Part shown: positions 23,409 through 35,526 of the stretch, one piece after another
Numbering within the stretch: position 1 is the stretch's first letter
Layout of the letters: the number at the start of each line of letters is the position of its first letter
NCBI GenBank assembly: GCA_003008705.1
Contig: PDUO01000001.1
Span: forward strand, 1,481,694 to 1,545,693
Direction: 5' to 3'
DNA: 64,000 nucleotides
From: Pezicula radicicola
Lineage: Eukaryota; Ascomycota; Leotiomycetes; Helotiales; Dermateaceae
Made by a program: the position numbers and the translations under genes
The notes under the pieces: generated by a model
Told to the model about the DNA's origin: nothing
What the model saw: the letters and a program-made list of their open reading frames with translations, nothing else
Database searches by the model: none

Positions 23409-26400
23409 TCACCAGCCCTTGAGGCACGCCAAACCAACCACAGAATCCCTCCAGCTCTCTACGACCTCACCAGCCCAGCTTTCCATGAAGTCCGCACTGA
23501 TCACTGCTTTCAGCGCCCCAGCTAGGGTGCTCGGCTCGTCAGCCCCTTCTGCTTCATCAACGTCACCTTCTAGTAGGCTATCGAGAACCTTGTCTATCCA
23601 TCCACTCTCGTCCATACTCCTTCTGATCGCCTCCGAAGCCTTTACGACTTCATTCATCAAACGTCGGGATTCTGACATCGCTATATCAAACTTTGCAGGG
23701 AAGCCAGTGCTTGCCTTAATCTTATCGAAGCTCAATAAAACCCTGGCAACTTCATGTGCCAAATACAAAGGATGTAAAGTGCTTGCAAACCCCGGTACAG
23801 TATTTCCTTTTTTGACTTGCTTGACGTGAGAGATCATTTTAAGGATAGAGATCTGTAAGCTTCCAACCGGACCCTCAAGATCGGTCTCCAAACGGTTTTT
23901 TGCTGGGGTTGACATAATCTGAATTGATGCATTAGTTTGAGTAGATCAAGCTGGATCGAGAGACTTACAGCTGTGTATTCTGGATCGGTTAAAAGTAGGA
24001 TCTCAGCGATTGCTGCGTAGATCGAATAGGCGATTTTCTCGCTTTTAGTCACCTCTCTGCTTGTTAACAACTCTTGGAAAGAACCTCGGTATTTGTCCCT
24101 CATCTTGGAATATGTATTGATGAACCAGTCTCGGTTAATATCACGTGCCTCTGGACTTGCCTTGGGGTCAAGTTGAAATGCCACTCGCTCTGAATATAGA
24201 TTCCATGAGCCTCGGAGATTCTGTATACACATGTCAATGGTCGGAACAAATAAATTCAGGACTATATTAACGCACTCCTAGACCTGGTGCGAACCCGGTA
24301 TACTGAACAAAGAGCGGTTGGTCTTTGCACTCAAAGTTTGGAAAGGGTGCAGTATCAAAGTTATCAGTAAAATCGAGGTCAGTTTTAGCTCGATTAGCTA
24401 TAACTGGTTAACAAAGAAACCCAGCTCAAGGCAATGCAGTACTTACACATCAAATCGAAGCCATGGGACTCCAAATCCAGACTTGAATCCTGGTCCATGA
24501 TCCGAGAAATCTTTCTACTCTCGGTGGCGGTCATAATAGCAGCTTGAAACGACTTGATATGATGAGTCGCCTCCACTATATCAACAGCTGCATCATAATT
24601 GCTTTGCCTGACTATGGAGTTCACAACGTTTTTACTTATTTGAACTTCAAAGTTTCGGTGGACTTTTTGGTGCATTTTAAGATGTTCGATAGGGCTCCGA
24701 CTTTGAGAATCATCATCCTGTAGATGACCAAAAGGATGAGGATGTAATGATGAAATTCGATCGAACAAAGTATACGCCAATGTTACGAATTGAATTTGCT
24801 TGAGACCGAGACGTCTATAAGCCCTCATCGCTAGCGAACCGCAGCCCAACTGTGAGTATAATCGCACTAGCAGAAGAGATATTTTCGAATTGGATTTGGA
24901 GTGGGACCAGGCATATTCCAGGAGGATTGTTGCCCTGAGAAGATGTGCACGTGTAGCACCATCCAGGGGTACACTGCAAGTTTCTTCGCGCCAAGGCGTA
25001 TTTCCGGCCAGCTTGACCAAACACATAGCTGCCAGGATACAAAAGTCATCAGCTGGATGGGTGTCGGTGGGGAGAAGCGTCGCTGTGATACGCCCATTGT
25101 CGTCGATGGCTGAGCCGTATGTGAGCATAGAGAGGCATGCTTGTGTTTCAAGGCAAAACTGGCACCAGATACCACAGGGGTTACCACACCATGTACAAGT
25201 AAACTCCTTTGGGTTGGAAAAGCTTCCATTAGCACGGTTTGGAGACTTCATGCGCTCACTTTCCGACAAGCTGCTGGTGATCAGGTATCTCAACTTGTAC
25301 CTATGGAGACATGCAGTGATTTCGCCGCTCGTCAGAAGCTGCAGTCTATTAGCATGTCTCCTTATCTCATGTACTCTACCACTGGATCAAGAACCGAAAT
25401 ATTTTCCCTAGCCATCTCCTAGTAGCAGAAGGGGACAAAACCAATTTTGGACTTACATTATGTTCAGCTTTGCATAAATTGTCTCCTTGCTGGTTTGAGC
25501 GTTCAAAGGGGAGTACCGCTATCCCGAACTTTCCATTCTTAGCCAGTCGGACTAAGAACTCTCTGCGATCATCCAGAGCGAGCCGTTCGACAAATGATCT
25601 AATGTCATCGAACGCCGAGTAGATCTCGCAGTTGGTGTCCAAGTACTTCAGGAGAACAACAAGGTCCTGTTTGGGAAATGCAAAGTGGCCATTTGGGGTA
25701 AGAAACATGGCACTTGTTTTATTTTGCCACGCTGTTTTCCAGTTGTTTACGATCAGCTCTGCGTAAAGTGCTTGAAAACTTTTCGGTTCCTTCTTGTCGT
25801 CTTCACCATTGGAACGGGTCCCCGATTCTTTGATTGTCTGATAAGGCTCTGGAGTACTGGCAAGGTAGTCGAACGCATTGTAGACTTCCGCCAGAGAGGC
25901 ATTTCTTCTGCCAACCTTGTCAATTCCAGAGTCCGTGTCTAGATGAGCTTTGACTTCCAGTAAAACCTCCTTGTATATGCTTGATAAGGGCTGGTCAGTA
26001 ATAATCAGCAAACCTGAAGGGAACACGAACCTCTCGCCAGTGTGAACATGCTTTGCAGATTCCATGAAGGTCTGCCATACGAGCCAGTCACCCCCACGAG
26101 CTTCTAGAATCTGACCCGAATCATCTTTACGTGCATGGCAAAGCAATGTTCTAGAAAGCCTGTATAAATCCTCCCAGTGCCCGGCTTCTCTCAGTAAGGT
26201 TAATTTGTCAATCCAGAGCTTCCAAGTATTCTTCGAAATTTTTGATTCTGGGCCAAGGTACTCATTACCATAATATTTAAGGCGTTCTTCGACAGTAGAG
26301 CCTTCGCATCCTGCAAGTAGCCTGTGCAGTAGTAGAGATTCTTGAGGCGTATGGATAGCACGTGGTGGAAGAGATCTCGTGTCCTATGAAGTCTTGTCAA

Positions 26401-27275
26401 CAGTGCTATAACTTTGAGATGGGCGGATATGTTTACCTTTGCTTCTTTGCTGGCGTCAGCAAGCTTCTTGATCATTGCTTTGGCCATTTTATCACTGAAT
26501 TTTCTATCATTAGGGGATGCATGTCGAGATTTCTGCAAATTATTAGGATCCAGTTATCTGGACAATAATTCGGTAAACCCACAGAAATTAAGTAATGAGT
26601 GGTAATGTTCCAAAAAACAAAACGATGCTCCTTTGGAAAGTTCTTCTCGAGGCTGTTTGCAATCTGTGTTGTCTCATGTTAGATTTGAGTGATTCAAGCT
26701 AGCTCAACAACTAAGAGTAACCAAAAAAGCCACCACCAGTTTAAAGCAGAGAAGGACAATACGTGCCATTTGAGCATGCTTCAAATCACCTTTAGTAAGG
26801 CAAACGCTAAAGTTGTTGACACCAAGTTCTACATCCTTAGGTCGGCTTTTCACTGTCTCCCAGCGCAACCAACCCATTTCCTCTGCCCAGAACTTTGGTT
26901 GGTCTTTACACACAATAACATCCAGCACATCCTGCATCAACAACATAACGTCGTCGGTTTCTAGGAAGTTCGCGGGATCTTTCAAGGTCGTGAGTAGCTC
27001 TACAAAGATGCTCGGACTTTCACTGAATTCTTTTCCAGTGGATATCGCTGCATGGGCTTGAATGTACAGTTTCAGAGCCTGTAGAAATCAGCCAAGTACC
27101 AGATGGTATGATCACGTGCTATATAGTCTTGCGACCAGGAGCTTACCTTCAAGTACATATCTGTTGGTTTCTTCGCCAGTCTCTTGTCCACAGCCTTGAG
27201 AGCTTGCTTGAAGTTCTTGGACTCGATCGCAGCCCATATTGTGGCATCAGCCGGACGTTGAATATGGTCGTCCAT
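23409..27275 (-). CDS. MDM20: NatB N-terminal acetyltransferase auxiliary subunit (Mdm20/Arm1)
   Basis: A TPR-like helical protein that anchors the NatB catalytic subunit (Nat3) on ribosomes for acetylation of N-terminal Met followed by Asp, Glu or Asn; also needed for actin cables in yeast. The start at 27275 gives IWAAIESKNFKQALKAVDKRLAKKP, the usual first repeat. Exons by frame and splice signals: 27147-27275, 26722-27078, 26583-26663, 26437-26532, then from 26383 down to about 25460-25530. From about 25370 the gene continues to 24447, then 24276-24397, 23969-24220 and 23409-23918. The second donor (26721) is uncertain; a GC donor near 26766 would also fit. The join between about 25530 and 25340 could not be fixed. 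Total length is near 940 residues, normal for the family. Confidence 0.75.
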
Positions 27276-28185
27276 TTTGGGAGTTGCGCTTGGCGGGCAG
27301 CAATGTTACCGACCGCTTGCGCAAACAGTGGCAGTTCGTTAAAGTTCGGCCTGAACCAAAATTTTAGAGTCCAGAAATATCATCGAAAAATGAAATGAGT
27401 ATCGGTAGTCTGATTGTTCCAAAATTTGCTTCGTAGTGTGTGCAGTTGAAGTTTTGCTGAGGTTGAAAATAGAAGCGAGAAAGAAACCTCATAAGCGGTG
27501 AGCACGTGAGCCCCTTCCTTGCTGGAGGTAAGTTCCAGAAGGTCCGAATCCATTTGGGGGAAGCACATTCTAGACAGTGGAAACAAGCTCTCTAGGGCTT
27601 GTTTATAGTATAAGTGATATCTAAATTAATGCCTTAGCTAATCAAACATATCAATTTAGGAGTGATACCGTACGAATTGGGTTTTAAGAGATTATTGAAT
27701 AGCTATCTATTCAGACATAAAAGATGGACCTAAGTAACTCACTTGATTTAGGTAACCCAGTTGCCCTAATTAAATTGATCTCTTATAAACCAATTTGTAC
27801 GGTATTAGTGGTTAACTTGAAGCCAAATGAGCAAGCGACTCCATAGCTAGCTTCTTGCCAAAAACCATGCCCTCTCTTCACAGCAAGAGATGCTCATATT
27901 AATAACCAGTAAGATCTCTCTTTTTATATGTAACTGGTATCTAAACAATAACCATCAATCGCTCTCCAGGTTCCATGCAGTCAATGGATGAAAACATATG
28001 GCCTCCCTATCACTGTATGAGTTGCTCATAACAGCGCTGCAAAGAAGTACGAAGGTATACCGCTAAAAGAACAAATAAGAACACCCCAAGAATCCCCACC
28101 AATCATCATTTATTTGAACAACACAAATGAAAAAGCGAGGCACACCCTCCAAAAAGTATTATACACACACATTCTTGAGATTAAT
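27276..28185. other. Intergenic region holding a MITE copy
   Basis: It lies between the NatB gene promoter and the 3' end of the kinase gene. It contains the TA-flanked element at 27668-27802. Nothing else is recognised. Confidence 0.5.
27668..27802. mobile_element. TA-flanked MITE, sister of the intronic copy
   Basis: A 135-bp element with inverted ends CCGTACGAATTGG and CCAATTTGTACGG, about 22 of 25 positions agreeing. It is flanked by TA on both sides (27666-27667 and 27803-27804). The interior includes AGTAACTCACTTGATTTA and GGTAACCCAGTTGCCC, that is, units of the 18-bp repeat family. It then has ATTGATCTCTTATAAAC, shared with the copy at 18057-18165. It has no coding capacity. TA duplication suggests a Tc1/mariner-type parent. 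Confidence 0.65.
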
Positions 28186-30780
28186 TCATTCCGTAGACTC
28201 CTTTTCCTTTTCCGTTGCCTTTTCCACATCGCCATCTTCGGACTCTTGTAGTTCAGTTGGTGTTTCACCTGGTGCGAAGATCTGCTCGATCTCATTTGGG
28301 TGCGTTATAGGACTAAAAGCTTCCACTTCCTCGATCTCGTCTTCGTCTTCTTCTTGCACAATTTCAATGCTTTGCCGACCGGCTACTGATGTGCTTCGAC
28401 TGTGACTCCCTGGTCTGCTACCAGCGGCGCTTCCGTTACTGTCACCTGATCTCGGAGAAGACGTATTGAGCAGAGGACCCTTAAAGAGGTTTTTCTTCCT
28501 CTTTGCGAAGACGAGCGCCCCGTTGGATGAGGAAGAGCCGAAGGGGTTGTTCGAGTTGCCCCAGGACATGCCTTCATTGAAGGATGAGATTGGAGGTTGG
28601 CGAACGACCCGGATGTTGGAAGGGAATGCGCTGGTAGTTGGCGTTGCTGGGAGAACTTTTACTGAGTGATGTGGACTTCGAGTTGGGAGAGATTCTCTCC
28701 TCATTGACCCGGAACCGTTTGACGAAGTTGAAGACGCTTTTGAATGGGTATGATGATGGTGGTGAACAGTGCGTATAGAAGATACAGAAGATGATGTTGA
28801 TTTCCTTCCACGGAGACCGGTACTGGGTCGGCGGTAGGTGGATCTTGGAGTCATGGGCGAGGGAGAGAGTGAGTGGCGTTTATTGGGTGTGGTAGTATTG
28901 GTATTAGTATGAATGCGGGCGATGGGAGGATGGCTCTGCGGTCCAGGAAGAAGTTGAGGCCGGGATTGAGTAGGTGTTTTAGATGTTGCTGGCCTGGGAC
29001 TTGGCTCTTTTGTCCTTGAACTGTTGGTTGATTTGGTAAGAAGGTCGGGAGTAGAGCGAGTGGCTCTCTTGTTAGGAGACTTTGTGCGTTTCGCAGAATC
29101 TAACAACCAGTGCTTCCAGTTCGCCAACTGGTTAATAAATGGGTGTTGATGTTTCCGTCGACCATTAACTCCTCGTGCAGCGCCATTCACGTTCAAGAGG
29201 TCAGGATTGGACGTTACTAGATGTAGGGTGCTACCCCTCGACCGTGCGCTGCGGAAGTTGCCTTCTTTTGGTGGTGGTACTGGTCGACGATGCCGTGATG
29301 AACTTGCTGAGCGTATGGAGTCTTTCTCAATGGGAGGAGGAGGCGTGGCCACGTCAGGCGAAAGTTGCGTGTGCTCTGGCAGGCCTGGAAGATCTGTTAA
29401 GACCAGTTCCGGGTAATGAGCACTGCGTCTTTTTTCCCTCCCTCTACTCCTTGGTGGATCACCAAGTTTCAATAACCTTTCTTCGTCAACGCCTTTCAAT
29501 GTCCCAAGACGGCTACTCGTGGCGCTCAACCTCCGTGAATTCCTATTTTCGGCTTCCCTCTCTTTGCGTTTCCTCTCCCTGCGCAACTGTTTACGCTGTT
29601 CCTTTCCTATCAGTAGTGACCACCAACCTGCCAAAGCATCACATCGCTGCGCTAGAACATTCTCGATCACCTGATCAATATCCACCCCAGCACTGCGCAT
29701 ACGCTCTAGGGTTTCCTTCTCTAGTTCAGTTGCGAAAGGCGCTGGTTGCTGGATTTTGAGAATGACTTGTTGCTGCGGTGCGTACTCAGCCAAGAATGGA
29801 TGCGTCAAGATCTCGGATAACGCCGGTCTTATTAGAGGCCGCTTTGAGAGTAAAATACCTAACAGAGACCTTGCATCTGAAGACAAATGCTCGGGCCATT
29901 TTGGTTCGCTGCTGAGGATCTTTGTCCTTGTCTCAGCATCATCATCCTCGTCGAAAGGTAACTCTCCACATAATAGAGCATAAAGAATAACTCCCAGACT
30001 CCAGACATCAACCTTCTCCCCAGCATACTTCTCCCCCTTGAGCATTTCTGGAGCACTGTAACATATAGTGCCGCAGAATGTTTGTAAGTAACTTGCCTTC
30101 CCTTCATATTCTCTCGTGAATCCGAAATCGCAAAGTTTGACATTCTCATTCTTGTCGAGAAGGATATTTTCTAGCTTCAAGTCTCGATGGACGCAGGATG
30201 CGTTGTGAACATAGGAAACAGCTCCAACCAATTGTGTGAATATTCTCTGAACTTTTTGCACTGGTAGAGATCCATTCTTGAGAAGGTAATTGTATAATTC
30301 ATCGCCTGTGATGGAAGAACCTTTATTAGCCAAAACTAGCCTCCGCAGACCCGAGATGAGGCATACCTGGACAATACTCCAATACTAGCCATACCAGCGA
30401 CTCTGTAACTATAACTTCGTATAATCGGGCGATGTGAGGGTGAAGGAACTGTCGGTGATGATGGATTTCGCGTGCCAGGTTTGAGTCATCTTTGTTGGCA
30501 GACTTAAGAACAACCTGCAGGTATGATTTAGCACCAGTTTCCCTCGTATGAACCCCTCAAGCTGGACTCGCCTTTGAACCGTGTATGAGCTTATGCGAAG
30601 CTAGATAGACCTTTCCAAAAGATCCCTTCCCAATTAACCGCCCTAAAGTGTAATTTCCCACGGATCGCAGGTCCTTTGACGAGAACTCTCTGCATGGCGA
30701 ATCGAGTCAGCAGTCTGCCCGTAGCTAGCCAGATGAGGTAGTCATCAATACGTACTCCAGCAGCTCATGGTAGGAGTTGG
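28186..30780 (-). CDS. Ser/Thr protein kinase, CAMK-like, with long disordered tail
   Basis: Exons 30756-30780 (5' end unresolved), 30572-30689, 30367-30514 and 28186-30305 encode about 800 residues. The kinase domain starts with the glycine loop IGKGSFGKVY and the catalytic lysine in VVLKSA. Then come VHRDLKLEN, CDFGF and the activation-loop end FCGTICYSAPEML, all residues needed for activity being present. The DFGF-type loop and the WSLGVILYALLCGELPF block resemble CAMK/CAMKL kinases such as yeast YPL150W. The C-terminal half is rich in Ser, Arg and Pro and ends with acidic stretches (EEDEDEIEEVE). The intron at 30515-30571 begins with GC rather than GT. No start codon was placed with confidence; a further 5' exon upstream of 30780 is likely. 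Confidence 0.72.
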
Positions 30781-31972
30781 CAAGCTGCTACAATGTCAGT
30801 CCGAAATGTTCCAACAATGTCAGGCCGTCCGGGTGTTCCCTAGGTCCAACATGCGAATATCAGAGGTATGTATCACCTTTGCTTTCCGACCTTGCGATTC
30901 AGCCTTGAGCCTAGCCGTCTGCATACCAGTCACCGTTCGCGCCTCCGTCTACTGTATTGCTGTTGGTCTCGAGTCCGCACATTCAAGGAGGCGCGTCGCG
31001 TGGAGTTGGTGCGTGGTAGGGTGTCTCGTCGAGGTCGTGTGCTTTCGCGTATGGGGTCGTTGTGATGGAGACAATCCGGGGATGAATTCTAAACAGTGCC
31101 TGTGCAATTGACTTCAGTGAGGTTCTGCTAGCAGCACGAGCAACCAAAAAATGGCACGAAGAGTCTAAAAGCGATAAAGAAGGCTCTAGTGATTAGATGC
31201 CGAAAGTCTGTCGTCTAACTGTCACAGAGTCGCATATTGAGGTCGAAAGACAGGCAGATCCTTGTCCAGGGGTTTTGTAGGCTTCTCGCTTACGAAGTAC
31301 GGAAGTACGTATCCTTCAAGGAGACAAGGCTGAGAGTAAGGAGGTGTAGGGGTCTAGGGAATGAATGGAGGACGTGATTATAATATACAGAACAACAAAA
31401 CCGTCTCCAAAAATTGATTCAGTAGCTATACGTTTATATAAAATAGAAGCGTTAGCTGAGTGCAAAGTGTTGTCTGGCAATAAAAAGAATATATTGAGCT
31501 AAGCAACATAAATTAGGTACTCTGATGGATTCACATGGCAGTGTCTATAGCAGGATGGATATTCCTTAAACACCTTTTTTGGCTGAAGTAGGTGGGTAGG
31601 CTGCGGATGGGGTTTAGTCAATGTCACGGGTCAGAGTCTTTCAACAGATGAAGATAGGTAGGTAATTACAGGTCTTCTCGCTAGCCAATGTGTCTTCTAA
31701 GTCGCTGCTTAGGAAGGGGCACATGCTGTAACTACTTCCTAAGTTGTTATCTTCGCTCAGGAACGCATCGCCAGGTACTTTATTACTACCTGCTAAGTGC
31801 TTGAAACCGAGGAAAGCACGTCATATCTATTCCCATGTTCGGTAAGATGCCAAGTAATGTTTTACAAAACGCCATGGTATAATTTTCCCCAGAAGACCTC
31901 CCTTGACCCCAACACCAAATATGCTTGTTTTAGGACGCCGTAAAAAGTAGTATGAGCCTCCGGGAAAATCCT
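30781..31972. other. Intergenic region upstream of the kinase gene
   Basis: It contains the kinase promoter and probably its first exon (about 30780-30900), then the 3' flank of the RING gene. A GC-rich stretch lies at about 30840-31090. No separate gene is supported. Confidence 0.4.
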
Positions 31973-34175
31973 CTAGAGGTACCTGCGGTCAACGGAGTAC
32001 TGTCGCGGAGTTCGAGGTGCCCGGTTCGATACGCGATAAGGCGGCATTCTACGTGATCTCGAGGCTGGTTCAACCCTCAATTCAGCTACATCAGATGCAT
32101 CACTAGCTTGTACCCTCCGTATGGTATTCTGATGCTCCGCAAACATCATGCTGACCCGTGGGTTGTACTGTTGTCGTCTTTGTTGATGGTATCGTCTTGG
32201 TCGGCGACGCCCGGCAGGAATTATTGAGCTCTCAGATGAGTTATCCTCGACATCGTGTATCTGATTAGCTATGCCGAGATCTTCACCCATCTCGTAGCCG
32301 TAGCTATCTGAGTTGACACTGACGCCTCGAGCGCCCATTCCACCATACCCATCAGTGCTAATGCTTACGCTACGAGATCCTCTAGATGTGGGAGAGACAC
32401 TCATTTCCGTGTCACCATCTTGGTCGGTGTGAGGCATGCCGGCATCTGAATCGTCGTCGTCCGCTTGTTCATCGTCACTAGTAAGGTCATACGGATTCTG
32501 TAGATGTACTAGACGATTTGGAGAAAAGCGGCCCCATGCACCCCTCGAATTTTGAAAACGGGGGGTTTCGGAGCGCTCGCGATCTTCATCTTCGTCGTCG
32601 TCGGAAGGCCCTTGACCAACCATGGTCTCTGTATCACTTTCATCTTCTGAGTCATGGTCGTCCTCCGAGTGATCGTAGCGACCGCAACGAAAACCCCCAT
32701 GATAGTCAACACGTGGAGTGCCTTCTGCATCGCTCTCATCTCTTGGATCCAGAGGACTCCAGCCTGCTTCTCTTAGTAGTGATGCTTCATCGTTGAAATC
32801 TCCCGCCTCTGAACTATTACAACTATCGGGAACTGAGATAGTTGAGTGGATAGGGCTGGAGCTGTCGATCGACTCTGCGACTCTCCGTGACGCCCTGCCT
32901 AATCTTCCAGGTCTACGTATCGCACCTCCTTCATCAGACTCGTTATCTGAATCAACAGTCACAGGATTGGTGACAGTTCCAGCGGGCATGTTTTCATCTG
33001 TTTGGAAACCCTCTTCCGAATCAGAATCAAAATGATCATGCTCCGCCGGAAGGTCAGCATCTTCATCTCTGACAACAAAACTGTTCAATGAGCTACCATC
33101 CTCCTCACTATCACCATCCACACTGCTGCCATCCAAGGATTCTGTCACATCATCAAAACGATGAGCTGGGTGATGGTGGAAGACTGGATAGCCACGTATG
33201 CGTCGCGGACCACCCATCATAAACGGTGGACCACCCATGGCAAAATAGTGAAGGTCGTCACCCACATCCTCACCAAGCCGCATTTCAAGTTCTGCTAGGT
33301 CTTGGGCGTCCATATCAGCTTCATCATCGTCATCGATATCGCTGAAATCCGCAAAATGGGGAAACCCTCCATCGTGTCGCAACACAACGCCGCAATTCTG
33401 GCATGTTGGCCCTCCTTCGTGCTCATGTCCGCAAGCAGAACATCTATGCACGCCATCTTCATCGTCGAAGCGGAGGTCTGCGGCTCCTCCTGGTTTTGGG
33501 AAAGTGCCCTTAAAAAGACCTAATGGTCCATTCCTATCCTTTTCAATCTCTGCAGTTTCCTCCAAACGCTTCGTATTGTGTTGCTCGACCGATTCGTCAG
33601 ATGGCATTAGCTCTACCCGTTTTGTGAAAAGTTCAACAATTTGCTTCACCTGTGTGATATTAGCTGCGTGCTGCCTATTCTTGTTTTGCAACAACTCACG
33701 AGGAAGGCTGGGGCTGGCAACTGGCTGACGGCGGTCCGGCATTCTGGGCAGGACTTTTTGTATTTGTTAGGGAGAAACCAGCTGCACAAACACTACATGG
33801 TTATTAGATATATTCAGTTGTTCAAATGTGTTAACTACTCACGGTGTAGCAGTATGTATGTCCACAACCCAAGGTCCAAGGCTCGTAGAGCAGCTGGTCA
33901 CAGATTGAGCATGTAACCAGATCTTTGATGCTTGCCATGTCGGATTTGAAGATCGTTGAGAGCTAGTCAGAGAAGTTAGCATAGTAAGGAGATACTGCAA
34001 CTGGATTTTGACTCACCTCCGCATCAGGTTTCGCTGCGATTGCTCTCCCAGGAGTGTTGCCCCGCGGCGTCACGTCCCGACTGTTCAATATGGAGCTTCC
34101 ATTACCTCCGGCGAGAGCAGGTCCTTTTCTTCCTCCTACTTTTGGTTCCTTCGAGTGTCCGACCGGGGGAGCCAT
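31973..34175 (-). CDS. RING-finger protein with acidic tail, putative E3 ubiquitin ligase
   Basis: Exons 34017-34175, 33843-33962, 33700-33792 and 31973-33649 give 682 residues. A C3HC4 RING occupies residues 71-111: CSIC, then CGH and C at 86-91, C94, and CPEC at 108-111. The spacing is canonical, so E2 binding and ubiquitin transfer are likely. Next comes LPAPAFLVKQIVELF, and near residue 160 a second zinc-type motif (CSACGHEHEGGPTCQNC). The long remainder is acidic and Ser/Asp-rich with disordered composition (many DDDE and SDSE runs) and an Arg-rich end. An in-frame ATG inside the RING exon (33742) is a false start in another frame; splicing at 33650-33699 restores the RING. The substrate is unknown. 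Confidence 0.8.
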
Positions 34176-35526
34176 AGTGACCTTAGAAGTTATGGCAATT
34201 ATTAGTTGTATCGTTGTAAAGTTGCATGGACTCGGGGGTGTTCCGTGAGGCTGAGATGAGGACTAGCACGCGTTGCTGTGGGCTGCCCGCCAAGATACCA
34301 CGCCAAAGTAACGCACAGCAAGAGTGCGGTAGAGCAAGACTCGCGATTTTTGTGTATACCTATGGCTGATCCGTAGTTGTCCTGCTCAAGAGTGAGGTTC
34401 CAAGCGTTAATTGACGTGCTTTCGCGTTGGGGTCGTTGCCTCGCTAAGCAAGCCGCTACAGGATTCAGGCTCCGTGCTGCGTGTACGGTGCTGTATTTGA
34501 TAGCTGGAGCAGGTCATGTGCGCTATACCGCTTCAAGCTCCGGCCTTGTGAGCTAACTTACGAAGGAGGCAAGTGAGCTGTTAGGTACCGGTAGATCCTC
34601 GACCCAAGTCAAGTAAATTACTTAGGGTTAAAAATCAAGTAAGATTAATCATCTACTTAAGTGAGACACTCGAGCTAGAATTAAGCAAGTTACCCAGATC
34701 AAATCAGTTACCCGAATTAAACCAGTTACCCAAGTCAAGTCTGTTACTCCAATCAAGTAACTTACATCAAGTGTTAAGTGAACTACGGTACCTAGGGGCC
34801 TGGCCTGGCAGAATTCCCGTGCCATACGTTACATATCATTCCTGCCCCGTATCTGTATCAGGAGCCACTACGGAATTCCATTAAAGTAGAGCTTCTCGCG
34901 ATGCACGACCCAAATCTAACCTCCAGACAAAACACATGCGCTGCCTCGAATCAACGAAACGTCAACTCCTATCCACCGCGATGGAGTCTGGCTTTCACTC
35001 TGATCACCAATCTTGGATGTGATAGGCACGGTTGATTTGGTTTTGGTCTCGAGTGAAAGCAGACAGCATCGCGGGACTGTACGATTTGCATCAATATCAA
35101 CGTACTGTCATCATATTCGACCTTGATTCTGGTCACATACATCTTTGTGTTCACGCTTCGTTACTGCATTCGTTGCTATCATCGCCATGTATGTGAGGCG
35201 TTGTGAGGCTGCCAATCGACCTTTACATTGGCAGCAGTCTTGCCACGTCAAACAACCCCTCATCCACTGCGCCAAACCAAGTCGTCATCACCATTGCGAC
35301 CCAACGAAGTCTTCGTTTTCGAGGATTAAGCAACTTGTGCTGAAATTTTGTATTTCGTATCAAAGATCTATCTGGGTCTCAAAAGAATGGCAACGCTAAA
35401 TAACGAGGACAAGTTCTATGCTAGAAGTGAAGGGCAATAGAATGAAACAAAGGTTGCAAAGAAGCATACATTAAACGCCAAAAAGAATTCGTATCATCAT
35501 GTCAATCCAACGCGCCAAACCACCAT
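34176..35526. other. Intergenic region with long 18-bp repeat run
   Basis: Upstream of the RING gene and downstream of the oxygenase-like gene. A stretch at about 34485-34560 resembles 39010-39100. A run of 18-bp units lies at 34604-34775, and the word TATCAGGAGCC at 34856-34866 recurs at 39113 and 61439. No coding region is supported. Confidence 0.5.
34604..34775. repeat. Longest run of the 18-bp repeat family
   Basis: About eight diverged units are readable, for example AAGCAAGTTACCCAGATC, AAATCAGTTACCCGAATT, AAACCAGTTACCCAAGTC and AAGTCTGTTACTCCAATC, which follow each other at exact 18-bp spacing (about 34683-34754). Confidence 0.65.

Noticed and set aside
30767..31111. 114-residue plus-strand frame upstream of the kinase
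   Set aside because: Overlaps the presumed 5' exon and promoter of the kinase gene; no motif.
33650..33742. ATG at 33742 as start of the RING-gene protein
   Set aside because: It lies in another frame inside the RING exon. Using the intron 33650-33699 joins CPECRTAVSQLPAPAFL to VKQIVELF and restores a full RING with good splice signals.
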